64,000 bases of DNA, taken from Pseudomonas sp. Irchel 3A7. Its GTDB lineage: Bacteria; Pseudomonadota; Gammaproteobacteria; Pseudomonadales; Pseudomonadaceae. The notes beneath the pieces were generated by a model. That model made no database searches, had not been told where the DNA came from, and worked only from the letters and a program-made list of their open reading frames with translations. A program made the position numbers and the translations under genes. The stretch is from positions 168,662 through 232,661 of the forward strand of contig NZ_FYED01000013.1 in the NCBI RefSeq assembly GCF_900187565.1. The letters run 5' to 3'. Position 1 is the stretch's first letter; every line of letters begins with the position of its first letter. Positions 38,133 through 46,844 of the stretch are shown piece by piece.

Positions 38133-39812
38133 ATGCCCCTCACCCTGCGCCTGTTTTTCACTTGCCTGCTGACCCTTTCCAGCCTGAACGCCAACGCCAC
38201 CCCATGCCCCGACTGGCCAACCGAACGCGCCTCGAACGAAGTCGCTGCACTGCAAAAACAGATCGACCTCTGGGACGACAGCTATCACCGCGAAGGAAAA
38301 TCCCTGGTCACCGATGAACTCTATGACCAGTCCCGCGCGCGCCTTGCCCAGTGGCACCAATGCTACAATCGTGACTCACCCACAAATCCACTGCGCACCG
38401 CGCGCGGCACGATTGCCCACCCCATCGCCCACACAGGCCTGGAAAAACTCCACGACGATCAAGCCGTCGAACACTGGCTGCGTGATCGCACGGACGTCTG
38501 GGTCCAACCCAAGGTCGACGGCGTTGCCGTAACCTTGATCTATCGCCAGGGCCGGCTGACCCAGGCGATCAGTCGTGGCGATGGTTCACATGGCCAGGAC
38601 TGGACGACTTCGGTACGTCAGATTGCAGCCATCCCCCAACACCTCTCGCAACCCCTGGACCTGTTGGTGCAAGGCGAACTCTACTGGCGCCTGGACGGGC
38701 ACGTGCAGGCTCGGGACGGCAGTCTCAATGCCCGTGCCACCGTCGCGGGCTTGATGGCTCGCAAAGCACTAAGTTCGCAGCAGGCAACCGGGATAGGCCT
38801 GTTCGTCTGGGACTGGCCCCGAGGTCCGGAAAAGTTGCCAGAGCGCGTCGCGATGCTGGATGAACTGGGATTTCCCGGTACCAAAGCGTACAGCCAACCG
38901 ATCAGCGCACTGGCCGACGCACAGCGCTGGCGCGACCACTGGTTTCGCTCGCCCCTGCCGTTTGCCAGCGATGGCATCGTCCTGCGCCAGGCAAACCGAC
39001 CACCCGCCGAACGGTGGCAAGCCAAGCCGCCTTACTGGATCGCCGCCTGGAAATACCCTTTCGCCCAGGCACTGGCGCAAGTGCGCAAGGTTCACTTCAA
39101 GATCGGCCGGACCGGGCGGATCACCCCGGTGCTGGAGTTGACGCCGGTGATGCTCGATGACCGGCAAATCAAGCGTGTCAGTGTGAGCTCCTTGCAACGC
39201 TGGCAATTTCTGGACATTCGGCCCGGTGACCAGGTCGCCATCAGCCTGGCCGGCCTGACCATTCCCAGACTGGATGGCGTGGTGCTGCGCAGCACCCAGC
39301 GACCGGAACTGAACGTGCCGCTGGCAACGGATTTTCATTCGCTAAGCTGCTGGCAACCCACTCCGGGATGCGAGGGTCAATTCCTCGCCCGCCTGACTTG
39401 GCTCAGTGGCAAGCAGGGCCTGGCTTTGTCCCATGTCGGCCCTGGCACCTGGGAAAAGCTTCTTGAATCAGGCCGCCTGAAAGGTCTGCTCGATTGGTTG
39501 ACCCTCGATGCTCAGGAGCTTGCTAACATTGATGGTTTCGGCGAGCGCAGTGCCGCGCGACTTTCGAGCAGTTTCGACAGTGCCCGGCAACGATCTTTCG
39601 CCCGTTGGCTCAAAGCCCTGGGCATGCCACCGACAGGCCAGGCACATCTCGTTGATTCATGGCAGGCGCTGGCGAATCGAAACATCGAACAATGGCAGGC
39701 CGAATCCGGGATCGGCCCGGGACGCGCAGCGCAACTGAGCGCGTTTTTCCGCGACCCGCAGGTCCTGGCCTTGAGTGAAACATTACGGGCGGCAGGGATT
39801 GACGGTTTTTAA
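38133..39812 (+). CDS. ligB: NAD+-dependent DNA ligase LigB
   Basis: This 559-residue ligase has the adenylation motif KVDG with Lys127, an OB-fold part (about 310-395) and helix-hairpin-helix repeats near the C-terminus (LANIDGFGERSAARL, GIGPGRAAQLSAFF). It is shorter than LigA and lacks the BRCT domain, as LigB does. The N-terminus looks like a Sec signal peptide (hydrophobic LFFTCLLTLSS, then NANA). ATG 38133 lies about 10 nt after a GGACG-like weak site. Confidence 0.92.
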   Translation: MPLTLRLFFTCLLTLSSLNANATPCPDWPTERASNEVAALQKQIDLWDDSYHREGKSLVTDELYDQSRARLAQWHQCYNRDSPTNPLRTARGTIAHPIAHTGLEKLHDDQAVEHWLRDRTDVWVQPKVDGVAVTLIYRQGRLTQAISRGDGSHGQDWTTSVRQIAAIPQHLSQPLDLLVQGELYWRLDGHVQARDGSLNARATVAGLMARKALSSQQATGIGLFVWDWPRGPEKLPERVAMLDELGFPGTKAYSQPISALADAQRWRDHWFRSPLPFASDGIVLRQANRPPAERWQAKPPYWIAAWKYPFAQALAQVRKVHFKIGRTGRITPVLELTPVMLDDRQIKRVSVSSLQRWQFLDIRPGDQVAISLAGLTIPRLDGVVLRSTQRPELNVPLATDFHSLSCWQPTPGCEGQFLARLTWLSGKQGLALSHVGPGTWEKLLESGRLKGLLDWLTLDAQELANIDGFGERSAARLSSSFDSARQRSFARWLKALGMPPTGQAHLVDSWQALANRNIEQWQAESGIGPGRAAQLSAFFRDPQVLALSETLRAAGIDGF

Positions 39813-39911
39813 CGACCGGTAATGCCTTGGCACCCGGGAACCCTCTAGTACCGATGGGCTCAAACAAGCCATCGCTGCATCGACACGATTGCCTTTTCAC
39901 ATGGAGCTTTT

Positions 39912-40307
39912 ATGAAATTTCTTTCACCGCTCGCCCTGTTGGCCCTTTGCAGCGTGATGGCCGCCCCGCTGATGGCGGCCGAAGATGCACCGGGACTGAC
40001 CGGCTGCGCCGCCAAGAAGCAAGGCATCATCAATCAGATCGAACTGGCCAAGTCCCACGGTAATGCCGAGCAGCAGGCGGGGCTGGAAAAAGCCCTGAGC
40101 GAAGTCACCGCCAACTGCACGGACGCCTCACTGAAAAAAGAACGGGAAAACAAGGTGCTCGACGCCAAGCACGAAGTCAGCAGGCGTCAGGCCGACCTCG
40201 ACAAGGCCATGAAAAAAGGCGATCCCGAGAAGATCGACAAGCGCAAAGAGAAGCTCGCCGAGTCCCGCAAGCAATTGCAGGAAGCGGTCGATGAGTTGGA
40301 TAAGTAA
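39912..40307 (+). CDS. DUF1090-family periplasmic protein
   Basis: This 131-residue protein has a signal peptide (cleavage near AAPLMAAE, residue 23), two conserved cysteines (TGCAAK and ANCTDAS) and a charged helical C-terminal half (KKERENKVLDAKHEVSRRQ) that should form a coiled coil. It is the DUF1090 family (YqjC-like). Function unknown. GGAGC precedes the ATG. Confidence 0.88.
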   Translation: MKFLSPLALLALCSVMAAPLMAAEDAPGLTGCAAKKQGIINQIELAKSHGNAEQQAGLEKALSEVTANCTDASLKKERENKVLDAKHEVSRRQADLDKAMKKGDPEKIDKRKEKLAESRKQLQEAVDELDK

Positions 40308-40349
40308 GAAACGGTAAAAAACGTGGATCGTTGGCGTTGCCAGATCCGT

Positions 40350-40415
40350 CTTCGCGAGCAGGCTCGCTCCCACAGGGGAATGCGATTAACTGTGGGAGCG
40401 AGCCTGCTCGCGAAG
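40350..40415. repeat. REPIN-type pair (topology A)
   Basis: Inverted pair with a 17-bp spacer between convergent genes. Confidence 0.9.
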
Positions 40416-40437
40416 GCGTCAGACCCGGCACCGCCAA

Positions 40438-40887
40438 TCAATGATCCCGAAATTCTTTATGACACGCACTACAGGCGTCTTCGACCTTCTGCACCGCCGG
40501 CCCCAGGTTGCTGGCCTTGTAGGGCTGAACCTGGCTGGCGATCACCAGTTCGCCGGTAGCGGCTTCAAGGGTGCGGGCCATTTCCTGAAAGCGCTCCTGC
40601 TGTTGCCAGACATCGCTTTTGGCACTGGTATGGTCTTCTTCACGCATTTGCGGGAAATGCTTCCAGGGTTCACGGGACAACGCGTCAAGTTTCACCGCGC
40701 CGTCAGCGAATTTCGGGCCATCGAACGGAATACGGCCACGCAACATGCCACCCAGGTCTTCGCCGGTCTTGAGCATTTGCTTGAAAATGGCCTTGCGCTG
40801 ACCCAGTGGCGAATTGGGATCGACACCGCCGCAGGCGGACAACGTCAGACAAGCCAGCAATACAACAGTAAGTCTTTTAAGAGTCAT
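40438..40887 (-). CDS. Cytochrome c'-like lipoprotein
   Basis: This 149-residue protein has a lipoprotein signal (LSAC, Cys19) and a single haem motif CSACH near the C-terminus (about 140-144), the place typical of cytochrome c' four-helix proteins. It should be periplasmic and membrane-anchored. Its redox partner is unknown. Confidence 0.85.
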   Translation of the reverse strand: MTLKRLTVVLLACLTLSACGGVDPNSPLGQRKAIFKQMLKTGEDLGGMLRGRIPFDGPKFADGAVKLDALSREPWKHFPQMREEDHTSAKSDVWQQQERFQEMARTLEAATGELVIASQVQPYKASNLGPAVQKVEDACSACHKEFRDH

Positions 40888-41015
40888 GGCAGCTTCAGGT
40901 CACAGGAAACGGCGGCCAGTATCCTCGCGTCATCGGCAAACACCAATAGCCCTATTATCAATACGGGTTGCATGAGCGCATGGAGCACTCAGGCAACCGG
41001 CAAAGGAATTACTCC

Positions 41016-42200
41016 ATGAACAGCCGTATCAAGGCATGGCGTTGCAGCCTGGCCTGGACCCTGCCAATGGTGGCCCTGCTCGCAGGCTGCACCGGTGGCG
41101 ACAAACAACAACCGAAAACCCACGCCTTGGCCACCTACTCCAGCGCCACGTGGGAGGCGCTGCCGGCAGTTTCCGACAATGACCTGGTTGCTGGCTTCGG
41201 CTCGTGGCGCAGCGCCTGCACACGACTCAAGGCCGACCCGGTCTGGGGTACCACCTGCGCAGCAGCCGCCAACGTACCGCAAACCGCTGGCGAGATTCGT
41301 GGCTTTATCAAGCAGAACCTCGATGTCTATGGCCTGCGTGCCGCCAATGACAACCCCAACGGTTTGATCACCGGTTACTACGAACCGGTCTACCCCGGCA
41401 GCCTGACCCAGACGGCAACGGCGAACATCCCGGTGTATGGCGTGCCCGACGACATGATCATCGTTGCCCTGGACAGCATCTACCCGGAACTCAAAGGCAA
41501 ACGTCTGCGCGGCCGGCTCGAAGGCCGCGTACTCAAGCCATACGACGATGCGGCAACGATTGAAACCAAGGGGGTCAAGGCACCGGTGGTGGCCTGGCTG
41601 ACTGATCCAATGAACCTGCAGTTCCTGCAGATCCAGGGTTCGGGTCGTATCCAGCTCGACAGCGGTCGCCAGTTGCGCATCGCTTACGCCGACCAGAATG
41701 GCCACCCGTATCGGCCGATCGGACGCTGGCTGGTGGAGCAAGGCGAACTGAAGAAAGAGGACGTGACCATGGGCACGATCAGCGCCTGGGCCAAGGCCAA
41801 TCCGTCGCGCATTCCGGAACTGCTCGGCAGCAATCCAAGTTATGTGTTTTTCACCCGCAACCCCGACAGCAACGAAGGGCCTCGCGGCTCGTTGAATGTG
41901 CCGTTGACGGCGGGTTACAGCGCAGCGGTAGATCGCAAGGTCATTCCGCTGGGCAGCCTGTTGTGGCTATCCACCACCAAACCGGATGGCACCGCATTGG
42001 TTCGACCGGTGGCGGCGCAGGACACGGGCGGCGCAATTGCCGGCGAGGTTCGCGCAGATCTGTTCTGGGGCACGGGCGATGCGGCCGGGCAACTGGCCGG
42101 GGACATGAAGCAACAGGGGCAGATCTGGATGCTGTGGCCTAAGGGCGCGGCGCTGCCGCAAGTGCCCCAGGTGGCTGATGCAGAGAAGACCAAGCCCTGA
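41016..42200 (+). CDS. mltA: Membrane-bound lytic murein transglycosylase A
   Basis: This 394-residue lipoprotein has lipobox LLAGC (Cys25), the MltA domain (TGYYEPVYPGS about residue 125) and the C-terminal 3D domain with its aspartates (VIPLGSLLWLSTT, VAAQDTGGAI, ADLFWGTGDAA). It cleaves peptidoglycan glycan strands from the outer membrane. ATG 41016 has AAAGGAA upstream; the longer frame is not signal-like. Confidence 0.95.
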   Translation: MNSRIKAWRCSLAWTLPMVALLAGCTGGDKQQPKTHALATYSSATWEALPAVSDNDLVAGFGSWRSACTRLKADPVWGTTCAAAANVPQTAGEIRGFIKQNLDVYGLRAANDNPNGLITGYYEPVYPGSLTQTATANIPVYGVPDDMIIVALDSIYPELKGKRLRGRLEGRVLKPYDDAATIETKGVKAPVVAWLTDPMNLQFLQIQGSGRIQLDSGRQLRIAYADQNGHPYRPIGRWLVEQGELKKEDVTMGTISAWAKANPSRIPELLGSNPSYVFFTRNPDSNEGPRGSLNVPLTAGYSAAVDRKVIPLGSLLWLSTTKPDGTALVRPVAAQDTGGAIAGEVRADLFWGTGDAAGQLAGDMKQQGQIWMLWPKGAALPQVPQVADAEKTKP

Positions 42201-42223
42201 GTCAAGCGTTGGCCATCAGATAG

Positions 42224-42319
42224 CTTTCGCGAGCAGGCTCGCTCCCACACGGGTTCATTGCCGAACACAAGATTTGTGTTCAATGAAGATCCACTGTGGG
42301 AGCGAGCCTGCTCGCGAAG
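42224..42319. repeat. REPIN-type pair (topology A, long spacer)
   Basis: Inverted pair with a 46-bp spacer that itself holds a small stem (GAACACAAGATTTGTGTTC). Between convergent genes. Confidence 0.88.
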
Positions 42320-42342
42320 GGGTCGTTATCGGCAATAAAGAT

Positions 42343-42726
42343 TCAGGCCGACACAACAAAAAACGCCACAATCAACCCCATCCCCACAAACCACATCAAC
42401 GACCGCAACGTCGCCAGATCCGTTAGATAAAAAATGATGTACAGCAGCCGGCTGGTGATGAACAACACCGACAGCACGTTGATCGTCACCAATTCCGCAT
42501 TACCGGCCAGGTGAGCCACGATCACCGCCGCGGCGAACGCCGGGGTCACTTCAAAGCTGTTCAGTTGCGCCGCATTTGCGCGCCTGCCCAATCCTTCCAG
42601 CGAATCGAGAAAACCCCGGGGGTCATGGTTGTGTCTCAACCTGAACCCGCCGCTGATCTTGGCCACACCCACACATACATACGGCAGGAAAATCGCAATC
42701 AAAATGCACCACAGAGCAACCGTCAT
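42343..42726 (-). CDS. MAPEG-family membrane protein
   Basis: This 127-residue protein has four hydrophobic segments and the MAPEG-like motif AAQLNSFEVTPAFAAAV. Eukaryotic members act on glutathione or eicosanoids; bacterial roles are mostly unknown. It follows the EamA gene by 31 bp on the same strand. Confidence 0.87.
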   Translation of the reverse strand: MTVALWCILIAIFLPYVCVGVAKISGGFRLRHNHDPRGFLDSLEGLGRRANAAQLNSFEVTPAFAAAVIVAHLAGNAELVTINVLSVLFITSRLLYIIFYLTDLATLRSLMWFVGMGLIVAFFVVSA

Positions 42727-42757
42727 AAAGCAGTCCCTTCTTCACGTTACAGAGCCG

Positions 42758-43591
42758 TCAGAATTTCATCACCAGCATGCCGATCAGCACCAGTCCACAG
42801 GCCAGTAGCCGTGGCCTGCCAAAAGGTTCTTTCAGGTAACGCATGCCGAACAGCACCACCAGAATCACACTGATCTCGCGCAACGCCGCCGCTTCGGCAA
42901 TCGAGCCCAGCTGCATGGCCCACAGCACCAAAGCGTAGCTGAACAACACGCAGAACCCGACCGCCAGCCCCAAACGCCACTGCTCACGCCAGAACAACCT
43001 GAACGCCGGCCGCTTTCGCACCCAGGCCAGCAACGGGAATGGCCAGGCGCTGAGCAGCGTCACCCAGACCAGATAGTCCAGCGGGTGCGACCAGCGCCGC
43101 AGCGCCTGACCGTCGATGTAGGTGTAGCAACCGATGCACAGGCCGATCAGCCCCACCACCGGCAACATCGACCAAGGCAGGCGCGCACCGCCTCCGCCCT
43201 GCCAAAGCAGGCACAGCATGCCAAGCGGGATCAGCAGAATCCCGAAGATCTGCTGATGGGTCAGCGCTTCCCCGGCGAAGATCAGCGTCAGCGCCAGCAC
43301 CACCAGGGGTGACAACCCGCGCATCAACGGATAGACCAGCCCGAGGTCACCGACCCGGTAGGCCTGGATCAACAGATAGCGATAGAGCAACTCGAATGCC
43401 GCGGAAGCCAGAATCCAGGGCCAGATTTCAACGGGCGGCAGCTCCACGAAAGGCAACATCAGCGCGACAAAAAGCATCGCCACGCTGTCCATGCAGGCCA
43501 CCACCAACAAGCGCTCAGCGCTGAATTTGATCAGGGTATTCCACGCCGCATGCAACAGCGCCGCCACCAACACCAGAGCCGTCGCAAGCAC
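42758..43591 (-). CDS. EamA-family (DMT) transporter
   Basis: This 277-residue protein has ten hydrophobic segments in two EamA halves (HAAWNTLIKFSAER in the first; LWAMQLGSIAEAAALREISVILVV in the second). It is probably a metabolite exporter. The start is GTG 43591, with AAAGGAG at ideal spacing; the ATG at 43618 would place the ribosome binding site inside the gene. Confidence 0.87.
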   Translation of the reverse strand: MLATALVLVAALLHAAWNTLIKFSAERLLVVACMDSVAMLFVALMLPFVELPPVEIWPWILASAAFELLYRYLLIQAYRVGDLGLVYPLMRGLSPLVVLALTLIFAGEALTHQQIFGILLIPLGMLCLLWQGGGGARLPWSMLPVVGLIGLCIGCYTYIDGQALRRWSHPLDYLVWVTLLSAWPFPLLAWVRKRPAFRLFWREQWRLGLAVGFCVLFSYALVLWAMQLGSIAEAAALREISVILVVLFGMRYLKEPFGRPRLLACGLVLIGMLVMKF

Positions 43592-43621
43592 GGCACACTC
43601 CTTTTTGTTTTCCCGCATCCC

Positions 43622-43723
43622 ATGTAGGAGCGAGCTCGCTCGCGAAAAACGTCAGAACAACGCGTATATCCTGAAAACACGCGTCATCGTTGATATCCAT
43701 CGCGAGCAGGCCCGCCCCCACAG
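43622..43723. repeat. Degenerate REPIN-type pair
   Basis: TGTAGGAGCGAGCTCGCTCG is shortened in its stem, and the inverted right copy (GCGAGCAGGCCCGCCCCCAC) has drifted. An old copy, between divergent genes. Confidence 0.75.
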
Positions 43724-43888
43724 AATTGATTCGCGATATGTCAGCAGCTGTTTATACTGCAAGCGACCACGCCGCACTCAGTTGCGCACAGACTAATTCC
43801 AATAACATCCGCCCTTGCCCGCTCTCGTCGAGAACGGTCTTCGGCATGCGTATGCCTGATCACAGCGTCAAGACTACCGACAGAGACC

Positions 43889-45064
43889 TTGCGCATGCCA
43901 CTCGCTTTGCTTGCCCTCGCTGTTGCCGCGTTCGGCATCGGCACCACTGAATTCGTCATCATGGGTCTGCTGCCCGATGTTGCCCGCGACCTCGCGGTGA
44001 GCATTCCTCATGCCGGTCTGTTGATCACCGGGTACGCCCTGGGCGTGGTGTTCGGCGCGCCGATCCTCGCGGTCGGCACCGCCAATATGCCGCGCAAAGC
44101 CACATTGCTGGGCATGACGCTGATGTTCATCCTCGGCAACATGCTCTGCGCCCTGGCCCCGAACTACGCCACGCTGATGGCCGCCCGAGTGGTGACCGCG
44201 CTATGCCACGGTGCGTTTTTCGGCATCGGCTCGGTGGTCGCCGCCGGGCTGGTGGCGCCGAACAAACGGGCTCAGGCGATTGCGATGATGTTCACCGGCC
44301 TGACCCTGGCCAACGTGCTGGGCGTGCCACTGGGCACCGCACTTGGGCAATACGCCGGCTGGCGCTCGACGTTCTGGGCGGTGTCGGTGATCGGTGTGAT
44401 CGCCGCCATTGCGCAATGGATCTGGTTGCCGAAGGACATTGCGATGGACAAGGCCAACCTCGCCAGCGAGTTCAAGGTTTTGGGCAAGGTCAACGTGCTG
44501 CTGGCGCTAGGCATGAGTGTGCTGGCCTCGACCAGCCTTTTCAGCGTATTCACCTACATCGCACCGATCCTGCAGGACATCACTGGCGTGAGCCCCCATG
44601 GCGTGACAATCATGTTGCTGTTGTTCGGGGTGGGCTTGACGGCGGGCAGCATGCTCGGTGGCCGCCTCGCCGACAGTCGCCTGTTGCCGTCGCTGGTCGG
44701 CATGGCACTGGCCGTGGTGCTGGTGTTGGCCACCTTCAGCCAGACCAGCCACTCGGTGATTCCGGCGGCGATTACCCTGGTGCTGTGGGGGATTTTTGCA
44801 TTCGCGTTGTGCCCGATCCTGCAATTGCTGATCATCGATCAGGCCCACGAAGCGCCAAACCTGGGATCGACCCTGAACCAGAGCGCATTCAACCTCGGCA
44901 ACGCAGCGGGCGCATGGATTGGCGGATTGGTGGTGGCCAGCGGCGCGGATCTGGCGGACTTGCCCTGGACGGGCGCGCTGGTCAGCGGCCTGACAGTGCT
45001 GACCGCGCTGTTTTTCATCTACCTGCAACGCCGTGGCGTAGCAGCGGTTAATGCCCCAAGCTGA
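43889..45064 (+). CDS. MFS transporter, DHA1 family (AraJ/NepI-like)
   Basis: This 391-residue protein has twelve hydrophobic segments and the N-terminal GIGTTEFVIMGLLPDVARDL signature of AraJ/NepI/PbuE-type exporters, followed by VTALCHGAFFGIGSVVA. It exports sugars, nucleosides or drugs. The start is uncertain: TTG 43889 or ATG 43895, two codons apart; the upstream AGAGA site is weak. Confidence 0.87.
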   Translation: MRMPLALLALAVAAFGIGTTEFVIMGLLPDVARDLAVSIPHAGLLITGYALGVVFGAPILAVGTANMPRKATLLGMTLMFILGNMLCALAPNYATLMAARVVTALCHGAFFGIGSVVAAGLVAPNKRAQAIAMMFTGLTLANVLGVPLGTALGQYAGWRSTFWAVSVIGVIAAIAQWIWLPKDIAMDKANLASEFKVLGKVNVLLALGMSVLASTSLFSVFTYIAPILQDITGVSPHGVTIMLLLFGVGLTAGSMLGGRLADSRLLPSLVGMALAVVLVLATFSQTSHSVIPAAITLVLWGIFAFALCPILQLLIIDQAHEAPNLGSTLNQSAFNLGNAAGAWIGGLVVASGADLADLPWTGALVSGLTVLTALFFIYLQRRGVAAVNAPS

Positions 45065-45070
45065 AATCGA

Positions 45071-45958
45071 CTATTTTTTGATCTTTTGCGGGTCGGGCTC
45101 CTCGCCCTGATCCGCTGTATTTTTTGGCGGCCCGCTCTCACTGCGAATTTGTGCATGGCTGATCAACGCGAAGATGAAGCTGCCACCGATGATGTTCCCT
45201 ACCAGCGTGGGACCGGCGAATACCAGCCAGAAATCCTTCCAAGGCAGTTCACCGGCAAACACCAGGTACGAGACCTCCAGCGAACCGACCACGATGTGGG
45301 TGAAATCCCCCAGCGCCATGAAGTAGGTGATGAGGATGATGATCCACATCTTGGCGCTCTCCATGGATGGGATCATCCAGACCATGGTGGCGATCATCCA
45401 GCCAGAAATAATGCCCTTGGCGAACATCTGGCTGGGGTGGTTTTCCATGACCTTGCGACCGATGTCGAGGAAGGCCACGTCGGTCTTGCTGTCGAAAATC
45501 GGCAACTCCAGCATGACGTAGGCCACCAGCAGGGTCCCGCAAAGGTTGCCGAACAGCACCACAGACCACAACCGGAGCAACCGACCAAAGTTGCCCAGCG
45601 TGGGTTTGCTCATGATCGGCAACACGGCCGTCAGGGTGTTTTCGGTGAACAGTTGCTGGCGGGCGAGGATCACCGCAAGAAACCCGGCGCAGTAGCCGAA
45701 ACTGGCGATCACCTTGAAACCTTCGTCGTCCGGCAGGCGGGAATTGAGCAGCCCCATGGCCATCAAAGACAGGCCCATGGTCAAGCCGGCAGCCAGGGCC
45801 GACCACCACAGCGCGGCAATACTGCGCTCCAGTTCCTGATCGCCTTGGGTGCGGATGATTTCGTGCAGCACCGCCGCGCGCGGTGGCTGGCTTTTCTCGA
45901 CTTCGTGCTTTTCTTTGGGCGAGAGGTCGGGGGTCTTGCCGGTTTTGTGAGTGTCCAT
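45071..45958 (-). CDS. Formate/nitrite transporter (FNT) family protein, YfdC-like
   Basis: This 295-residue membrane protein has six hydrophobic segments and FNT features (LFTENTLTAVLPIM, FGNLCGTLL, GDFTHIVVGS, GNIIGGSF). A charged 55-residue N-terminus and a polar C-terminus flank them, as in the YfdC branch. Start at 45958 has CAGGAG 7-8 nt upstream. The substrate is not known. Confidence 0.87.
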   Translation of the reverse strand: MDTHKTGKTPDLSPKEKHEVEKSQPPRAAVLHEIIRTQGDQELERSIAALWWSALAAGLTMGLSLMAMGLLNSRLPDDEGFKVIASFGYCAGFLAVILARQQLFTENTLTAVLPIMSKPTLGNFGRLLRLWSVVLFGNLCGTLLVAYVMLELPIFDSKTDVAFLDIGRKVMENHPSQMFAKGIISGWMIATMVWMIPSMESAKMWIIILITYFMALGDFTHIVVGSLEVSYLVFAGELPWKDFWLVFAGPTLVGNIIGGSFIFALISHAQIRSESGPPKNTADQGEEPDPQKIKK

Positions 45959-46042
45959 AACGCTCCTGAACCGCTGGCGTGCGATGTAGTTACGACCCGC
46001 GCGGATCACGCCTGTTCAGTAGCCCGATAAATCTCCGTTGCC

Positions 46043-46111
46043 CCTTTCGCGAGCAGGCTCGCTCCCACAAGGGATTGCGTTTCAATGTGGGAGCGAGCCT
46101 GCTCGCGAAGG
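46043..46111. repeat. REPIN-type pair (topology A)
   Basis: Inverted pair with a 19-bp spacer, directly after the thioesterase gene and before the FNT gene (both leftward). Confidence 0.9.
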
Positions 46112-46125
46112 GGCTGCCACCGTAT

Positions 46126-46530
46126 TCATTGAACGGCGTCATCATCCTTGAACTGATCTTTGACGTACTTGATCTCGGTCCGGCCGTGCGGTGCCGGCAA
46201 TCCGTCTTCGCCAAGGTTGACGAACACCATTTTCTCGACGGTCAGGATGCTTTTGCGGGTGATTTTGTTGCGCACTTCGCAAGTCAGGGTGATCGAGGTG
46301 CGGCCGAACTCGGTGGCGGTGATGCCCAGTTCGATAATGTCGCCCTGACGGGAAGCGCTGACGAAGTTGATTTCGGAAATGTACTTGGTGACGACGCGCT
46401 GGTTACCCAGCTGAACGATGGCGTAGATCGCCGCTTCTTCGTCGATCCAGCGCAGAAGACTGCCGCCAAACAGCGTGCCGTTGGGGTTCAGGTCTTCGGG
46501 CTTGACCCATTTGCGGGTGTGGAAATTCAT
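46126..46530 (-). CDS. Acyl-CoA thioesterase, hotdog fold (YciA-like)
   Basis: This 134-residue protein has the hotdog signature NPNGTLFGGSLLRWIDEEAAIYA with the catalytic Asp in the central helix, and VTKYISEINFVSASRQGD. It hydrolyses acyl-CoA; chain length preference is unknown. ATG 46530 has GGAG 7-9 nt upstream. Confidence 0.9.
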   Translation of the reverse strand: MNFHTRKWVKPEDLNPNGTLFGGSLLRWIDEEAAIYAIVQLGNQRVVTKYISEINFVSASRQGDIIELGITATEFGRTSITLTCEVRNKITRKSILTVEKMVFVNLGEDGLPAPHGRTEIKYVKDQFKDDDAVQ

Positions 46531-46572
46531 GGGGGACTCCGAGGTGGTTGAACGATGGTGGTGAATGCCCCC

Positions 46573-46652
46573 AGCTTCAAGCCTCAAGCCACAAGCTGCA
46601 AGTAAAAGCCGACCTGCTCTCGCTTGTCGCTTGCAGCTTGCAACTTGCAGCT
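46573..46652. repeat. Repeat pair of the AAGCTGCAAG family
   Basis: CAAGCCTCAAGCCACAAGCT is matched by inverted copies (CTTGTCGCTTGCAGCTTGCA) about 25 bp on. Second copy of the 23270-23352 family. Its right end supplies the -35 element of the ahcY promoter. Confidence 0.78.
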
Positions 46653-46668
46653 CAAAGAAAGCTATAAT
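46639..46668 (+). promoter_or_regulatory. Promoter of ahcY
   Basis: TTGCAA (46639-46644), an 18-bp spacer and a consensus TATAAT (46663-46668). Transcription should start near 46675, just ahead of a hairpin and the riboswitch. Confidence 0.75.
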
Positions 46669-46680
46669 CGCCCCCGTTTC

Positions 46681-46835
46681 AAAACGGTAACTTCAACTTG
46701 CTACCGTTTTCCCGCCACCTGTCCGAGGGGCGCTGCAGCAGGCTGGACCTGTCAGGCTCGGATGGGGCGTTGCCAGGCCTTGATCGGCCCGACACTAAAC
46801 GCACAACGGCGCCCATTCGCATACATTACGAATGG
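46681..46835 (+). ncRNA. SAH riboswitch in the ahcY leader, with preceding hairpin
   Basis: The leader contains TCCGAG (46722-46727), GGGGCGCTGCAGC, CAGGCTCGGA (46752-46761) and then GGGGCGTTGCC ... AACGGCGCCC (46764-46814). The conserved GAGG-GCGCTGC ... CAGGCTCGG order and the place in front of ahcY match the SAH riboswitch class, which turns expression on when S-adenosylhomocysteine builds up. TCCGAG pairs with CTCGGA. A separate stem AAAACGGTA/TACCGTTTT (46681-46710) lies before it. Boundaries are approximate. The GGAGG site of ahcY (46834-46838) lies just downstream, which suits translational control. Confidence 0.85.
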
Positions 46836-46844
46836 AGGCTCTTC

